Counted from the stretch's first letter, positions 1-14,104 are shown. The stretch: DNA of 64,000 nt from Ichthyophonus hoferi (GCA_002751075.1 NAOQ01000299.1:24056-88055); one strand, 5' to 3'. Notes: generated by a model not told the origin, from the sequence alone. Numbers and translations: made by a program.

Positions 1-103
1 TATCGCCTATCGCAATCTTTTGGCTACGTGTGCCACCCGATTCAATTCAGTTTGACCTGATTATATAATATCATACAATATAATGCAATGTAACGTAATA
101 TCT

Positions 104-360
104 GAATATGTATCAACTGGGATAGAATACAATACATTGTAGCACATACGACCGCCCTTACACCTTTTTTTATCCACCTGACAACAACAAATAATGACTG
201 GTGTTGAACAGATTAACTAATCAAGGGATAAAGGAAGCTGAGATGAAAAATATGAATTATATATGCCAGTAAACTATTAGAAAATATGCCTAGTTCAAAT
301 GACATATCAAAATCTGATTGATCGAAACTTTCAAACTTGATCAAAACCTTGATAATATCA
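104..360 (+). repeat. Dispersed repeat R1, copy 1
   Basis: About 255 bases align in the same orientation, without large gaps and at roughly 80 percent identity by eye, with 47703-47956. Shared blocks include ATACATTGTAGCACATA and GGTGTTGAACA. There is no coding frame and no recognised family. It is probably an old non-autonomous element or segmental copy. Confidence 0.75.
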
Positions 361-1617
361 CTACTATAATAATACATTACTATATTAAGATACTACTGTA
401 CTAATATTTGTACATAACATACATATACATGTATATATCTTTATAGCGTAATAGTTGTGGCAAAGCCCTAGAAATTGTACGAATGTTACGTGACATGTTA
501 AGTGTATGCGATTGGATGGACCCATTGTCTCTATTTCCTTTCCACTCTCTCTCTCTCCCTTATTACTCCTATCAACCAAGTACTACTATCGTCTCTCCCG
601 AACCTATCTACTCCTCCTTCTTTCTTTGTTCAAAGTTTTTGTTTATATCTATATTCCTATAACCCACATTTGTGGGTTGTATAATTCAATCAAAATACTA
701 ACTAAATACATTTCAAGTATTATTATACCAGGACCTATAATTGTTACGTCATTGCAGCTTTTGTTTGCCTTTTAAATTTTAAAGCTTTAATAATATTTCA
801 ACTAGTAAATTGCTTTATTAAGTTAATAATAATTCAATTGATGCATAATAACTATTAATAACCATCCAATAGATGTGCATACTTCAACTGGTTATGGGCC
901 AATCACTATGAATGAAATGACTCAAAGTGGTTTCTACAGTGAGTATGGCATGGTTTCTTGCATCCCGTTGTTATAGACAATAGATAGAAAAACGATATGA
1001 TTGTATACAGTTTTAAAGAAGGCATTTGTATAGTAGAACACCAAAATACTATGGTCACGTGCATCCCGTTGCTATTTACTACAGATATATATATATGATA
1101 TGATTAGATAAAATTTAAAATGTGCGTTTTTGTAATTGAATAACCAAGAAACTTAGTACAGAACGCGTTTTATAATCTGGTTGGATCCAATTAAAAATCA
1201 AAGAATTTATAATTAAAATTATATATTTTTATTGAATTAAAATCACTTGACCTAGGCACAGATAACCTACATCTCTTAGCTATGGATTTAACTTCATATG
1301 GTTTATATATATGTTCAAAAGATATAAACACAAACTATGATCTATTTATGTTTAAAATACCGGGCCTAGCTATATATTGGCCCACTATATCCCCTATGTT
1401 ATATTTTATTTTAAAATTTTAAATCTCCAAGCACATGCAAAACAATTACACAACTTACTAGCCAATCAAATATATATATTTCTATTTGGTCTAATTTGAA
1501 AAGGAGTTGTTAAATACGTGTTGAAATTGGTGTACAAAATGCACCTTATTGTGTTTGATGTGTATGTTCGATAGAGATATAAAGAAAGTATATAATGAAG
1601 TATGTTATAAAACATAG

Positions 1618-1627
1618 TTTATTTATT
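1618..1627 (-). terminator. Probable polyadenylation signal of CAP gene
   Basis: Two overlapping AATAAA hexamers on the minus strand lie about 75 bases past the stop codon of the CAP-domain gene, a normal distance for a cleavage signal. AATAAA is common by chance in AT-rich DNA. Confidence 0.45.
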
Positions 1628-1698
1628 CATATACCAGCAATAAATATTATGCTATTGCCAATACAAAGTTGGTTTTAGCTGTGTTGACAACCAATAGA

Positions 1699-4600
1699 TT
1701 AAGATACATGAGTACTATTAATATCACGGAAGTCTTGAATGATTGGGCAAGGGTCATAGTCTATGGAACCTTGTCTAGCACAATATCCTGCCGTTCCCCC
1801 ACACACTCCCTCTAATGAGCAACAGTGGTGATGAATATCGTTGGGGTTGCATTGGCTGGGAATTTCACCATTGGGGGCTGGAAATTTATGACCACAACGA
1901 TAATCTGGCCGCCATGTTAGTACACCGGTTGCTGTAAGGGGGTTTTTACAGTAAATTTGTAGTTGATGAGAGGTCTTTTGATTTGTATTATATATATTAT
2001 ATTATAATGCACTATAATACTATCCTTAATATGTTACATTATACTATATTATATTGCTTTATATTATACTATAGTGTATTATACTACATTATAATACTAT
2101 CCTTATTACATTACATATCAATAAATAATTAAAATGGACATTTTCTCTTTCAAAAACCAATTAAGAACTCTAATACAAACATTCAAATACTAGCATACCG
2201 TTTTCATATTCATGTAACAGAGATATTATATAAAACTGTACTTTAATATTCTGGTTTTAATATTTACTTTTCATTGGATATAGATTTATTGTCTTTGCGT
2301 AATAATTGTATAATAATACTTAGTGATTGGATGTGACTTATGCAAGCAATCCACACTAAGGGTGTATGATAGAAAATTCACCAACCAGTACCCTTTACCT
2401 TTATAATTAACACATTCTGGGCAATTACATTGGTTCTCTTCCCCTCCACAATTACCATCTTTGGAACAGCAGAACGCATTTACGCTAGCTGGATTGCATG
2501 TAGCCCAACCATTTCCATTGGGCGAAGGAAATCCCTTCCCACACCTACCGTCAACACGCCATTGGTTAGATTGGCGATTTCTAATTTCCAAATTAGGCCC
2601 ACATTCTGTTGTACACTTACTCCAATTGGACCAATCAGAATACACACAGCTATGACTTTTCTGCCTGGATTCATTGAGCATTGATGTAGAGATTGTGGTT
2701 GCCGCTGTGATTGAATAAGAAGCAACCAGTAGAATGATTCCCATCACCTTGGGTTAATGACCTAATTAATATTGACCAAGTAAACGGTGATTACATGTTC
2801 TTGGAAGGATAGCTAATTAGAAATTAAAATATAAAAAAATGTATACTTCCCCAAACATGTGATTGGCTGTTGGAGATAATATAATTGTATGACTGGACTC
2901 TTATTTGTTTTATAAATTTAAATTTAATCTATTGCTACGAGGTAAACCAAGATTTAATAATTACTACTTTAATTTTAAAATTGCCTGTATATGGTAGTGT
3001 TACCTTCCCAACGACCAAGATTATGATGAAAAGGATCTTAAAATGCTCTCAATATTTATTATATATGGTAAATAAACTGGATTTATTACAATACTTGAGC
3101 TATTACTTTCTATATATGGGAATTAATGTATTTGTATTTATTAATATCTTCGATACCATTTGTGCACATATGGTTTATTGATAGTACGGTTTGCAATAGC
3201 TCAGGTCAGTTACTTATTGGTTGTGTATCATGTATTATAAATGTATTATAAATTGCGTGGTTATTAACCAACCAGTATTGCAATCCACCAATGAAATTTG
3301 AGATATGGGCACCAGTGATTATTTATGAATTAAGAAAGGAAAGATTGTTTTCCCATATATAGATAATGAACTTTAATTGATTACCTGACTCCTCACTAAT
3401 AAGAACTAGAGTGCTGTTAGTGAATTATATCACTGAATAAAATAAAAGTGCCTAAGAAACATCCTATTGGTATATCATGTCCGGCCCAATCACACATAAT
3501 CAACAACAAACAACATACTTGCCACACATAGGCCATTCTGACAGGCTGCCAGATCTACAGGGCACTGCGTGCATTGGTTGCCAGTCAGGGCAAATCTATC
3601 ACCATGGAAACGAGCAGTGGGCCAATAGTAACATAGAGTGCCGTAACCTTCACGATAAGCACAACCCACTCTACGGGTTGTAGCCCAAATGACTTGAATG
3701 AAATGATTGGTGTCGCCATGGTAGCACTGACTAATAGAAATACCTAAATACAATTGGTGGGGAAAAAATTATTAATCAGTGATGGTATGCATTATTTTAA
3801 TAAACGTTCAGTTATATATTGCAGTATTTTTGGTGCCTTTTAAAATTTAAAATTTAAAATCCCTTGCTTTTAAATAGCTAACATTATAATACCATAATTG
3901 TAGGCTATTTCTTGATATATAGTTGGTTATGCTAGTGTAATAAACTCACAATGATCTTCTGAATTAACCAATGGAAGTAGGGCTCCCTATTTATTTAATT
4001 TTTAAATAACATTGTTAAGCCAATCGGAATGGTCAATTTTACTCTAAGGGGCTGAAATATGATCTAATTAAAATTTGTATTAGTCTGAAATGGAGTTATT
4101 ATTATTTTTATTGTGAGTTGTGGTTTTTTAATATCACCATTTAATGGCATAGCTACATGGGTCAAACCAATTCTGACCCGACCTGGGGACTTGGATTTCC
4201 TTTCTCCTGTTGTAAATCAATTTAACTTATAAATTTGATATTGCCTTTAGCCAATAATATTTATAATTTAAAGCTCTAATGCCTGTTCCTTGCTCTCTTG
4301 GGTGTATGATATATATTCAATCGCAATACCAAATTAAAATTTTGTTTTGTTTTAAATATTAAATTGTCAAAGATAGAAAATCAATCTGAGGAGAAAGAGA
4401 AAAAAAGAAAAACCATTAGAAAGTAAAATAATATATATAGACAAGCATGTATATAGACATATATACAAATATGCATATAACTGTATATAGACTCATGACC
4501 ATATATCAATTTAGATATAACTATATATCGACTTAGATATAACCATATAAAGATATAGACATAACCACATATAGATATAAATATAACCATATAGAAACAC

Positions 4601-7529
4601 ATATATACCAGCAGGATCTACAGCAGCCACACCCTCATCCAATGAATGAGCAAACAAATTCTGACGTTCGGAACAACCATTATAGCCCCATGCCTATATT
4701 AGGAAATAGTTATTGACAATTTGTTAATTAGGTTAATTATACCAACTATAATATTTGTAATGATTGGCCCAAGTCTATAAACTCTAATGGTTGTGTTAAC
4801 TAAGGTAATTACATTAATTACATTATTTATATTCCTTAAGAAAAAACTTGTAATTCGGGATAATTATTTTTCTGATTTATCTATACTTCAATTGAATTAT
4901 TTTTATTTTTATTTTTATTTTACATATGCATATTTCTTGACATTAAATTTCCAATTTAAACTCCTTTGCTTTTGCAATGAATACTGATTGCTGCTATGTT
5001 TAACCAAGTATTATGATTAGTTTTTTTTAAAATGTATTTGGATAGCTCATATAATTTATGCATATTATGTAAAAGAAGTGGGATTTTCAACTATATGACC
5101 AATAATATGTGCTTTTTTAATTTATTACAATGATTACATTAAAAGAAGTTACTATAATAATTATATAAGGCTAGACATAAAATGGTACCCAAGATTTGCT
5201 ATAGTCGACTTTATACAATGAATAGGCTAATTACTTAAGATATAGAAATATTGATTGGTTCTTGCTCAGCAAATCAGAAAAAGATTATTTAATTTTAGGA
5301 GTGACTAGTAGATATTGTCATATAGATTTATATGTGGCCAATAGCAAAACCGCATGGGTTTGTTTGAAAGTTATTAAGCATTAAAATTAAAATCAAAACA
5401 ATATATATATTATGTACTGTGTCGAATATAACTGCATATGCAATCCAGATAAAATTAATTAGTCATAATCGATTAATTAAACAATCTTGGGTTGATAATA
5501 AACATAAGTAAATCACTGATATTCAGAATGTTAATTAGTCTATATAGTATGCTGAATTTAGAGCGTCTACAAGGTCGACTTGCACACTTGATTCTAAAAT
5601 TACAATTGGTTAAAATTTTATTTTATTTAATTTATTTATTTAGTTAGTTATTACTAACTAAATAAAGCTAAGTATTAATGCTCTTAATTAATTAATTGAT
5701 GGTAATTAGTGATATCTGAATAAAGATATTTTGACTTTCAATTGTCCAATTGTCAACTATCATCTACCAATGGGTACCATAATAACTACCTACAAAGACT
5801 AAAATTGGTAAATAAAATTATCAAAAAGAAAGAAACCGATAAAAAGAGCCAATGAAAGATTGAAAGTGGTGGGGGGTTTATGAAAATTACCATGGGCCAT
5901 TCAAAATCCGACCATATCCTAATAGCATCTTCGGGAGATCCAGAATACCAATTTTCACCTACATTGGGGTCTTTGCCACCACAAGAAAGGTAGTCAGCCC
6001 CTCTTTGTAAATTGGTGCCGGGATAATGGTTAATTTTACCTGTCACTCTCCCTGTGGGCAATTGTAATTAATTTTTAAAATTCAAATTATAACTTTAAAA
6101 TTATATTTTATAATTTTAAATAGTTATAAAAATGCTTGCGTATTATAGTACACAATATCATACTATTACATACTATATCATATTATATAGGATAAAACCG
6201 GGATAATGGCTAGGTTTACCTTCACTCTCCTTGTGGGCAAGTATAATTAGATTTTAAAACTAAAACTAATATTAATTAGATAATTAACCTAGCATAATTA
6301 AATTTGTAGCTTGGAATAAATGCAAACACGAATAGGAACAGTTGCTTTAAATGACTGTTGCAGTTCTCATTGGTAAATGACTTTCTATAAAACTTACATA
6401 GTTTTGTGTTTTTTCGTCTTATGAAAACATTTTATTTTTATTTTTTAATTCTATAATTTCATTAAGAACCCCTGTATATTTGAGAAAAAGAATCTTAATG
6501 GCTATCACTGGTGAAAAAAAAAAAGTCTTTTAAAACATGGACTAGATCAAAATGTTAACGTAGCCTATATATAATAAATTTAAGATCTTATTGAACTAAT
6601 CATATATTTACTTTATAGCCTTGTCTTGTGCTAATTGGCCGTAATTGTTCATGTCACTCTGCTTATTGGTGGAATGGTTTTATGTTCCAATTTTAGATGT
6701 AAATAAAATGTATTTGCACTTATGGAAGGACTTATATAATCATTAGAACTAAAGCAGGGTTTAACATATATGTGTAATTAATATAATGGTATAATTGTCT
6801 ATATATATAATCATTATTGCTGTAATAATATAGCTATATCTAGAATTATTTTCTTTATAACATAATTATATATATGTATATATATATTGGGTATATATAC
6901 CCTATTACCACATATTTATAATAATCTATTCTTTATAATAAATTATCATGCATAACTTTAATTGAGCAGATGGGTTTTTCTTGTATGCACCATGGTATGC
7001 ACACTTATACATACCTATATATACACCTACGCATTTTTTTTCCTACTCTTAAATTCCCATCTATCTTCTCTTCCCCTTCAAAAAACAAATATAATTTATG
7101 AGAAACAATTCGCTTTACAAAACTTGATTGAATCCTGTTTTGTTTTGTCAAGTTACAGACATTGTTGTATATAACTGTATACCTAGATTTTCTGCATATA
7201 TATTTATATATAATAAAAAATATCTAGTGTAATAATTAACAAACTATATTATGTATTGACATGTAATAATCTACAATACAAGACAGCGAATATATATAAT
7301 CAAGTGTGTTGTTCACACCAGTAAAAACTCGCCTCAATTTTCTCTTACCTAAATAATTTTTGGCCGCACACACAAGTGATTTATCCCATTTTAACATAGC
7401 CATATTTGATCCCATTACACTCCTCCGTATACGATTATGGTCATTTAAAATCTTATTTGTCCATATACTAGTAGGCTGTGAAGCAACTAAGGTAGAAAAT
7501 ATTAACAATACCAACGCCATTATTGACAT
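1699..7529 (-). CDS. Secreted CAP-domain protein with TSP1 and two hevein-like modules
   Basis: Six coding exons (minus): 7349-7529, 5891-6000, 4609-4693, 3519-3743, 2399-2704, 1699-1931. They total 1140 bases, encode 379 aa, and all GT/AG phases agree. Residues 1 to about 17 are a signal peptide. CAP (SCP/PR-1) domain, about 25-185: early helix around NDHNRIRR, GENWYSG at 75-81, the HFIQVIW signature at 139-145 followed by GCA at 152-154. A thrombospondin type 1 repeat (about 220-248) shows WSNWSKC and a CG pair. Two hevein-type modules follow (about 249-298 and 309-364), each with C..CNP..CCSxxGxCGG..C. The spacing from the double Cys to the next two Cys is 6 and 7, exactly as in hevein. 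The protein should be extracellular. CAP proteins bind sterols or act in matrix and defence; the role here is unknown. The start is the first ATG of an ORF beginning with a clear signal peptide. Confidence 0.9.
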
Positions 7530-10500
7530 TTTATAATATAAAATTTATTAAATATTATTTAAAAGCTGTATTAGTTAGCGTATATATTTTTATTTTTTAT
7601 GTCGTTGTTGGTGTTTAGTCTTGGTTCTGTTCAAATGTGAGCGGGGTAATATGAAAGATAGGTATGTATTTAGTAGCCGAACTTAAAATAATGATTTAAA
7701 TTTAAGTATAAAGCAGTTACCATGGTTAAATATTTTAGATCACATTAGAATATATATATGTTAATATTGTTTTAGATACTTGCGTAGCTATGTTTTGTAT
7801 GTGAAGCTTTCCCGTCCGATATATCGTGGTATGTGGTTGCCTGGTTTTTATTGGTGTATTAGTAAATAATGTGATGTATACCCCAATCAGTAGGAGTGCT
7901 GTATTGGACGCTATGACTTATAAACATCATCATTTGCTGATATATTTTAGGGACGCTAATCGAAATATGGAACACTGGAGTACAGTAATTTTATTGTTGG
8001 ATTAAAACAAGCAGGTAGCACCAGATGAGATATTTTCAAAGAAAAAAGAAACCTATATGTTAATAATGCATGTCAATTTTTAATAAAACAATTTGAAGGA
8101 CATATCTGACTTGAGATCACAAGTAAGCTCTAAAATAGTATTGACCCAGAGTATTAATGGACCTTCTCAATATAATATCTTCGATTAAATAAGATCTGTT
8201 TGTACTATGATTGGATACGCCAAATCTCGTCGCCCCTATTAGCTAGCTTTCTTTTATGCAGTCCAATTGCATTTCTTATATATAAGTGGCAAATACCGCT
8301 TATTGAAATATTGAAAGCCAGAAACAGAAGCTACCTGTAATTAGACTCGTCCTAGCTTCAAATTCATCATACCGAAATCATTTATCCATTTACTTAGAAA
8401 TAAATCTATATTATCTTGTAATATAATGTTAAATTCCTTCCGACCCATCTGTCCTTTGCTTTATTTTCTGCTTCTTTATCTATCTTAATACCACTTTGGC
8501 GTACGCCACATCGACATTTCGATGTAATGCGAATCAAAACCTCGATCGCAATTTTGATAATTTGGCAAGACAAATTAAAAATATATATTCTTAAAGCTTA
8601 TATCAAAATTTTATAAGTCAATATCTTTTATGATTTATGAGATTTCATTAAAATTGTGAATATAAGACAGATTCTTCAAGTAAGTTTAGCTATGTATTTT
8701 TTGGTAGAAAATATTTTTTAAAAGCACATATCTAAAACACAAGTAGTAAAGGATACAGCTAAGCCATATGAGCATTTTCCTTAACGCGGGTATACTAAAC
8801 AAAATACGTAGTTATACGTTTTTGCAGTTAGTTCTCAGGCCCAAAGTATTAAACTTATAGCAGAGTTTCCATGGAGGGCATAGTCACAATTATTGTTAGT
8901 AAAATTATGCATGAATTAAAACCCCCAACTCGTTTCCCCTTTCATCACCCTGCTATTTATTATTTTAATTTAGAGATATGATTATATAGTATCAGTTTAC
9001 AAGTGATTATAAATTTCACAGTGGCAGTTAATTTATTGTATATTGAAGGTGCTCATGGCATAATATATATATTATTTTAACAAGTGATTTGATCATAGTT
9101 TTATTTGGAATCTCTTGTATATCTGAGAACTGGATTTTATAATGGCCAATAGAAAAAGAATAGCTAACGAACCGTAGCACTGTATTCTTTAAAATAGTTG
9201 TATTTGCTAATAATATTTCAATAGTTAAATGTTTAAATTTCAGAGCATAAATGGATTTCATTGGATTAATTAAATAGAAATAATTTTGGGCTTAATAAGA
9301 CAGGTGATGTCTTGGTGTAGGAATTCCAACATTTAAATATTTTAAACCCTGAACCATCACAGTTTGTTATGTTTTGTTTATTAGGCTTACAATTTTCAAC
9401 TATTCCACACATTTTTTGATAAGTTTTATTAAATTTCTAAAGACGGCAGAATGATTTAGAATGGGCTGCGGTTGTCTTGCTATCTTGCCAGTAACATACA
9501 GAAACTGTTTACTGGATAAATATCATAACTCTCTTATTTTGTGTTTTATATGCAAAAAGATCTGTGTTTGTTAATGTCATAATGACCAGTGTTCTAAAAC
9601 CCCTATTGTATTTAATTAGCGCACATTGGCGTCAGTGAGGATTATAATTATTGGAACCCACACAGGAGATATTTTCATGGCATATTTGATTTTCTTTTCA
9701 AGAAGAATTTTTTTAATAAACTGCTGATAAGTTGCTATATATCTATAGTATGGCCAATTGAACTTGTTCTACACATCAATTCATTAATTTTATTCAATTT
9801 ACTGGCTACTCCTTCTAGGCTCCTATTTAAGACAAGATTCTGTTGCACTAAAAGAAAATCCAAATTTATCTGCTTTGGTGTTTTGGTACATTTTTTAATT
9901 TAGAATCAGACGTCCAACAATTTGAATAAAATCCCTACTCGTAGAGTGCCAATTAATGTTGTTCTATTGAAGGATGTCAGCTATTTATAAATATTATTTA
10001 AAGTCAAAGTCTGATCAACATTTTACTGTTACAATCATACAGTTTATTGGTCAATTGTTTGATTAGAGATGATGTGATAGTTGAAGTACCATATATAATA
10101 TAATAATCTATGATCTATAACCTACCAGTTATGCAATGGATAATATACATACGTATTTTATTTTAAGCTTTTTGAGATTTTAATGTTATTTATTTAGGTG
10201 ATACGATAAATCCCTAAAAACCATCCACGTATAAATATATATATCTTGGTCAGATTGTTGTTAAATTAGGGTGTGATAAGGTTTATGTGTTACTTGAACC
10301 ACTTAGAGGATGCCAGCCATGGGGATGGAACATAACTGCCTTTTCCCCGCTATATATGTTATAAACTCATTGAGAGAAATAATTCCACAATAAACAAGCA
10401 ATTGATACAATTGAGATGTGCATTTTTCCACTGAGATAGCGATAGCAGCAATCCTTTCTCTCTATGATATATTAATAATATATACTAGAAAAATGCCACT

Positions 10501-10715
10501 TAAATAACGTTTACATAATTCGAGCCGAGTTAGATTAGTTCATGCACTTTGAATCGCCCTGATGCGTAATATTCATAATTAATTATGATATATTATAAAA
10601 GATAAAATTGCATTTTGACACTACCTAGCCAATAAATACTAAGGACTTTGAACTGATAAACATTTCTTTATTGATAATACTTCAATATAGTTATTCAATA
10701 TCAGGTCATCCAATC

Positions 10716-10718
<3 letters not shown>

Positions 10719-10752
<34 letters not shown>

Positions 10753-11292
10753 NNNNNNNNNNNNNNNNNNNNNNNNNNNNNNNNNNNNNNNNNNNNNNNN
10801 NNNNNNNNNNNNNNNNNNNNNNNNNNNNNNNNNNNNNNNNNNNNNNNNNNNNNNNNNNNNNNNNNNNNNNNNNNNNNNNNNNNNNNNNNNNNNNNNNNNN
10901 NNNNNNNNNNNNNNNNNNNNNNNNNNNNNNNNNNNNNNNNNNNNNNNNNNNNNNNNNNNNNNNNNNNNNNNNNNNNNNNNNNNNNNNNNNNNNNNNNNNN
11001 NNNNNNNNNNNNNNNNNNNNNNNNNNNNNNNNNNNNNNNNNNNNNNNNNNNNNNNNNNNNNNNNNNNNNNNNNNNNNNNNNNNNNNNNNNNNNNNNNNNN
11101 NNNNNNNNNNNNNNNNNNNNNNNNNNNNNNNNNNNNNNNNNNNNNNNNNNNNNNNNNNNNNNNNNNNNNNNNNNNNNNNNNNNNNNNNNNNNNNNNNNNN
11201 NNNNNNNNNNNNNNNNNNNNNNNNNNNNNNNNNNNNNNNNNNNNNNNNNNNNNNNNNNNNNNNNNNNNNNNNNNNNNNNNNNNNNNNNNNNN

Positions 11293-11328
<36 letters not shown>
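10719..11328. other. Assembly gap inside (AT)n microsatellite
   Basis: 540 N (10753-11292) are flanked on both sides by pure (AT)n. The gap probably reflects failed assembly of a long AT dinucleotide tract. Open frames reported across the N are meaningless. Confidence 0.98.
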
Positions 11329-11330
<2 letters not shown>

Positions 11331-12157
11331 CATAGGGGAAAGAGCTATAATCTAAATTAATTTGTCACTTAACGTATATCATTAATAACATGTGTTTAAT
11401 TATTTTAGTTTTTTAATAATATGTTTACGTAATCTATATATAGAATGTGTTGAATATAGTTGCATATGCAGCATGAGTGAAAAATAGTTATAGCTAAGAT
11501 AATTAATTACTTAATATAGGACATTAACACCCTTATTTAAACTTAATTATTTAATATTAAATTATTCAGAATTCTATATAGAATATGCTATATTGAGAAG
11601 GTATAAACGGGTTAAATCTGGAATAGGATCCAGCTCTTTTTTTTTCCATAGTCGTACAGAAAAGCATTATTTACTTTTACTTGATTTTCTTTGTAATTGT
11701 AGTTGCCACCCATAAAGAGTGAGATACTAACTACCACTTAATAAGATATTAACTATAATACAGTAGAAAAATAACTATAACACAGTAAGCTATATAACTA
11801 CAACACAGTAAAATAATGACGAGACATTTATTTTTGATCATTAATTGCGATTGTAAGATTATATAATTATTTGCTATGATTTTCAATCAAGGTCATGGGA
11901 TTTCATAATTATCACGGTCTTTAAAATTTCATAGCGCCAAAGGAAACAGGAAGAAAGACTTATATGGTAACCTTATAGTTTTTCCATATATATATATATA
12001 TATATATTATAATGTCCATCTTTCTACATTTAAACAAGTAAATAGATAGGTACATTGTTAAAACAGGAATGTTTACTTAATTTGGGTATTTCTTTATATA
12101 ACTGTAAACATTCAATATTATGAGCAAATATTATTGCATATGTAGCCTAGGAAAATA

Positions 12158-12436
12158 GCTATACTTTTTTATCTTTAAAGTTAGAGCTTTAAACGTCAAT
12201 ATGTGAATCCTCAAAATATTTAATAAAAACCAAAAATAAAGAAGATAAATTTTTAGCTTTGGGAAGATAAAATTAAGCTAACAATTAATATAAATCAATT
12301 GTAGGCTTAGTTTTTAATTTAATATTAAATGGTTTTATTATTTTTATCTTATGTTTGTTTTTGGTTTTTATTGAATATTTTGATGCTTCACATATTGAAG
12401 TTCAAAATTTCTATTTTGAAGATAAAAGGGTATAGT
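12158..12436. mobile_element. Hairpin MITE (long inverted repeat, about 280 bp)
   Basis: The left half (about 12158-12297) and right half (about 12303-12436) are imperfect inverted copies. TCAATATGTGAATC and AATAAAAACCAAAAA on the left recur reverse-complemented on the right, and the centre pairs AAGCTAACAATT with AATTGTAGGCTT. The outer ends read CTATACTTTTTTATC and, on the opposite strand, CTATACCCTTTTATC, so the inverted repeat runs to the ends. TA dinucleotides at the borders would fit a Tc1/mariner-type target site, which is inference. There is no coding capacity; non-autonomous DNA transposons commonly have this form. A left-half copy lies at 13024-13172. Confidence 0.75.
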
Positions 12437-13023
12437 AAAATCTGTTGGTGTTAAACAGCAATCCAAGATAATCAATCAAAAATTGAACCAGCCAATGGTA
12501 AAGGCCCTGTAGCAGTATAAATAGCCATTTCAGACCATATGTTTTGGAGTCCAGATATCACATTGATTAGGCATCCGGGCTAAGACATATCTTACTGACT
12601 TGTTTGTTAATAAAAAACATATCTTAGAAGATCTGTACTCTATGAGCGCAAAAGAACAAGTTAAACTCCTCTTTATTTTGGTATTCTCTTTTCTTCTAAA
12701 CGAATATAGATTACAGGAACACTCTGTCTCTATCTATTATTCCCAACAGATAATAGCTATAATACAATAGGATATATAACCATAACACAATTGTCAAAAC
12801 CAACTTCTCTCAGTTATGTTAGTTTTTGTATAACTATTTATAGAAAAAACTGGTTTATATGAATAAATAGACAAAGACTTGTGTGTACTAATACAAGCTA
12901 AAGAGCATGTATGCTAAGATAGAAAGACAGTCAGACAGTTTGTGCATTGATTGCCAGAACGGAATCTGATGCTGAAATTAGTCTAACTTCAAATGGTAAA
13001 TATCAGACAATGTATTTGACAAC

Positions 13024-13172
13024 TATGCATTTTAATCTTTAAAAATATGAATTTTAAACTTCAATATGTGAATCATTAAAATATACAAACCCCCCACCCC
13101 CACCCAAAAAAAAGATAAGATAAATTTTTAGTTTTGGAAAGATAAAATTAAGCTAACAATTAATATAAATTA
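13024..13172 (+). repeat. Half copy of hairpin MITE
   Basis: This matches the left arm of the 12158-12436 element in the same orientation. TCAATATGTGAATCAT and GATAAAATTAAGCTAACAATTAATATAAAT are shared, with a C-rich insertion (ACCCCCCACCCCCACCC) in the middle. The right arm is absent. Confidence 0.7.
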
Positions 13173-13813
13173 AAATTAATCACAACACTTAACTCTTATT
13201 ACGCCGTGCAAAAGCCCAACAAGAGGTGTGGTCGCGTAAAAGAACCCAGATAATTGCTGTATATAATTCCAGAGGTAACAGAATTCTCATTGAAGTCTTA
13301 AATTCTTATTTTTAAGATTAAAAGCAATAGCCATACAATCTAAAAAAATTCCAATTATAATTGCACATATGTGTACTACATTGCTATATAAGCAGTAGCT
13401 TATTAACGCTCAATTATATTACAGTAAACATCAGACTTAATCTGTTGTTATAAGAGGCTAGTATGCTTGTGTTTAAATTAATTATCTTGTGTGAATTACA
13501 AATAATTAACCCCTTACTGATTGGTTAATGTTATCGATCTTAGAATACTTATAGTTAGGGATCATTGGTTCATTAGCGGTATATGACCTATAAATAGATA
13601 TGTTTAACTAAGGTAGTTTTCTCAAGATTTAGATTAAGGCTCTCGATTCGATCGGCACCAGCAAGGGCTTTTAAGGCATAGGTACAGGTTTATTTTAACT
13701 TGGGGGCTTTTAATTTATCTTAGAACATTACCGTTAAGATAACTTCTGCTGCAGCATATGATTAGAGATGAAAATAATCTACCTATGACAAAGTCGACAC
13801 GGCCCACGTTATT

Positions 13814-14104
13814 ATGGCCAAAGTAGCAGCTCCACAGCCCAACCTACACTGCTTCTTTAATGTTTGGACAGACGTCTTACATGCTCTGGCACAAATTACT
13901 TGGAACCGCAAACTCTATTATCATTTTGATCTGGCCATAAGAACATCCAAATTTGCCATCCATGGCTGTGAAGCATGTCTTCTCAGTTACTCAGATGGGA
14001 TGAATAGTTGGATCATTCATGATTGGAAGTTTTACCAGACTTTCATCTTCAGGAACTGCATCTTATTTAAGATGTTTTCCATATTGTATGCTCATGATCA
14101 CTGA
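13814..14104 (+). other. Unrecognised 96-codon open frame
   Basis: An ATG-initiated frame of 96 codons whose base composition is less AT-rich than its surroundings. The peptide has several Trp, His and Cys residues but no motif I recognise, and no splice-linked neighbours were found. It may be a relic of a mobile element or a chance frame. No function is assigned. Confidence 0.25.

Larger units (their letters stand above)
1..1698. other. Left flank without gene
   Basis: No exon could be supported here. The stretch contains one copy of a dispersed repeat (about 104-360) and a probable polyadenylation signal for the minus-strand gene to its right. Short open frames near 500-775 are pyrimidine-rich chance frames. 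Confidence 0.6.

Noticed and set aside
10671-11333. Open frames across the first N block on both strands
   Set aside because: The frames consist of N and (AT)n translated as Ile-Tyr; they are gap artefacts.
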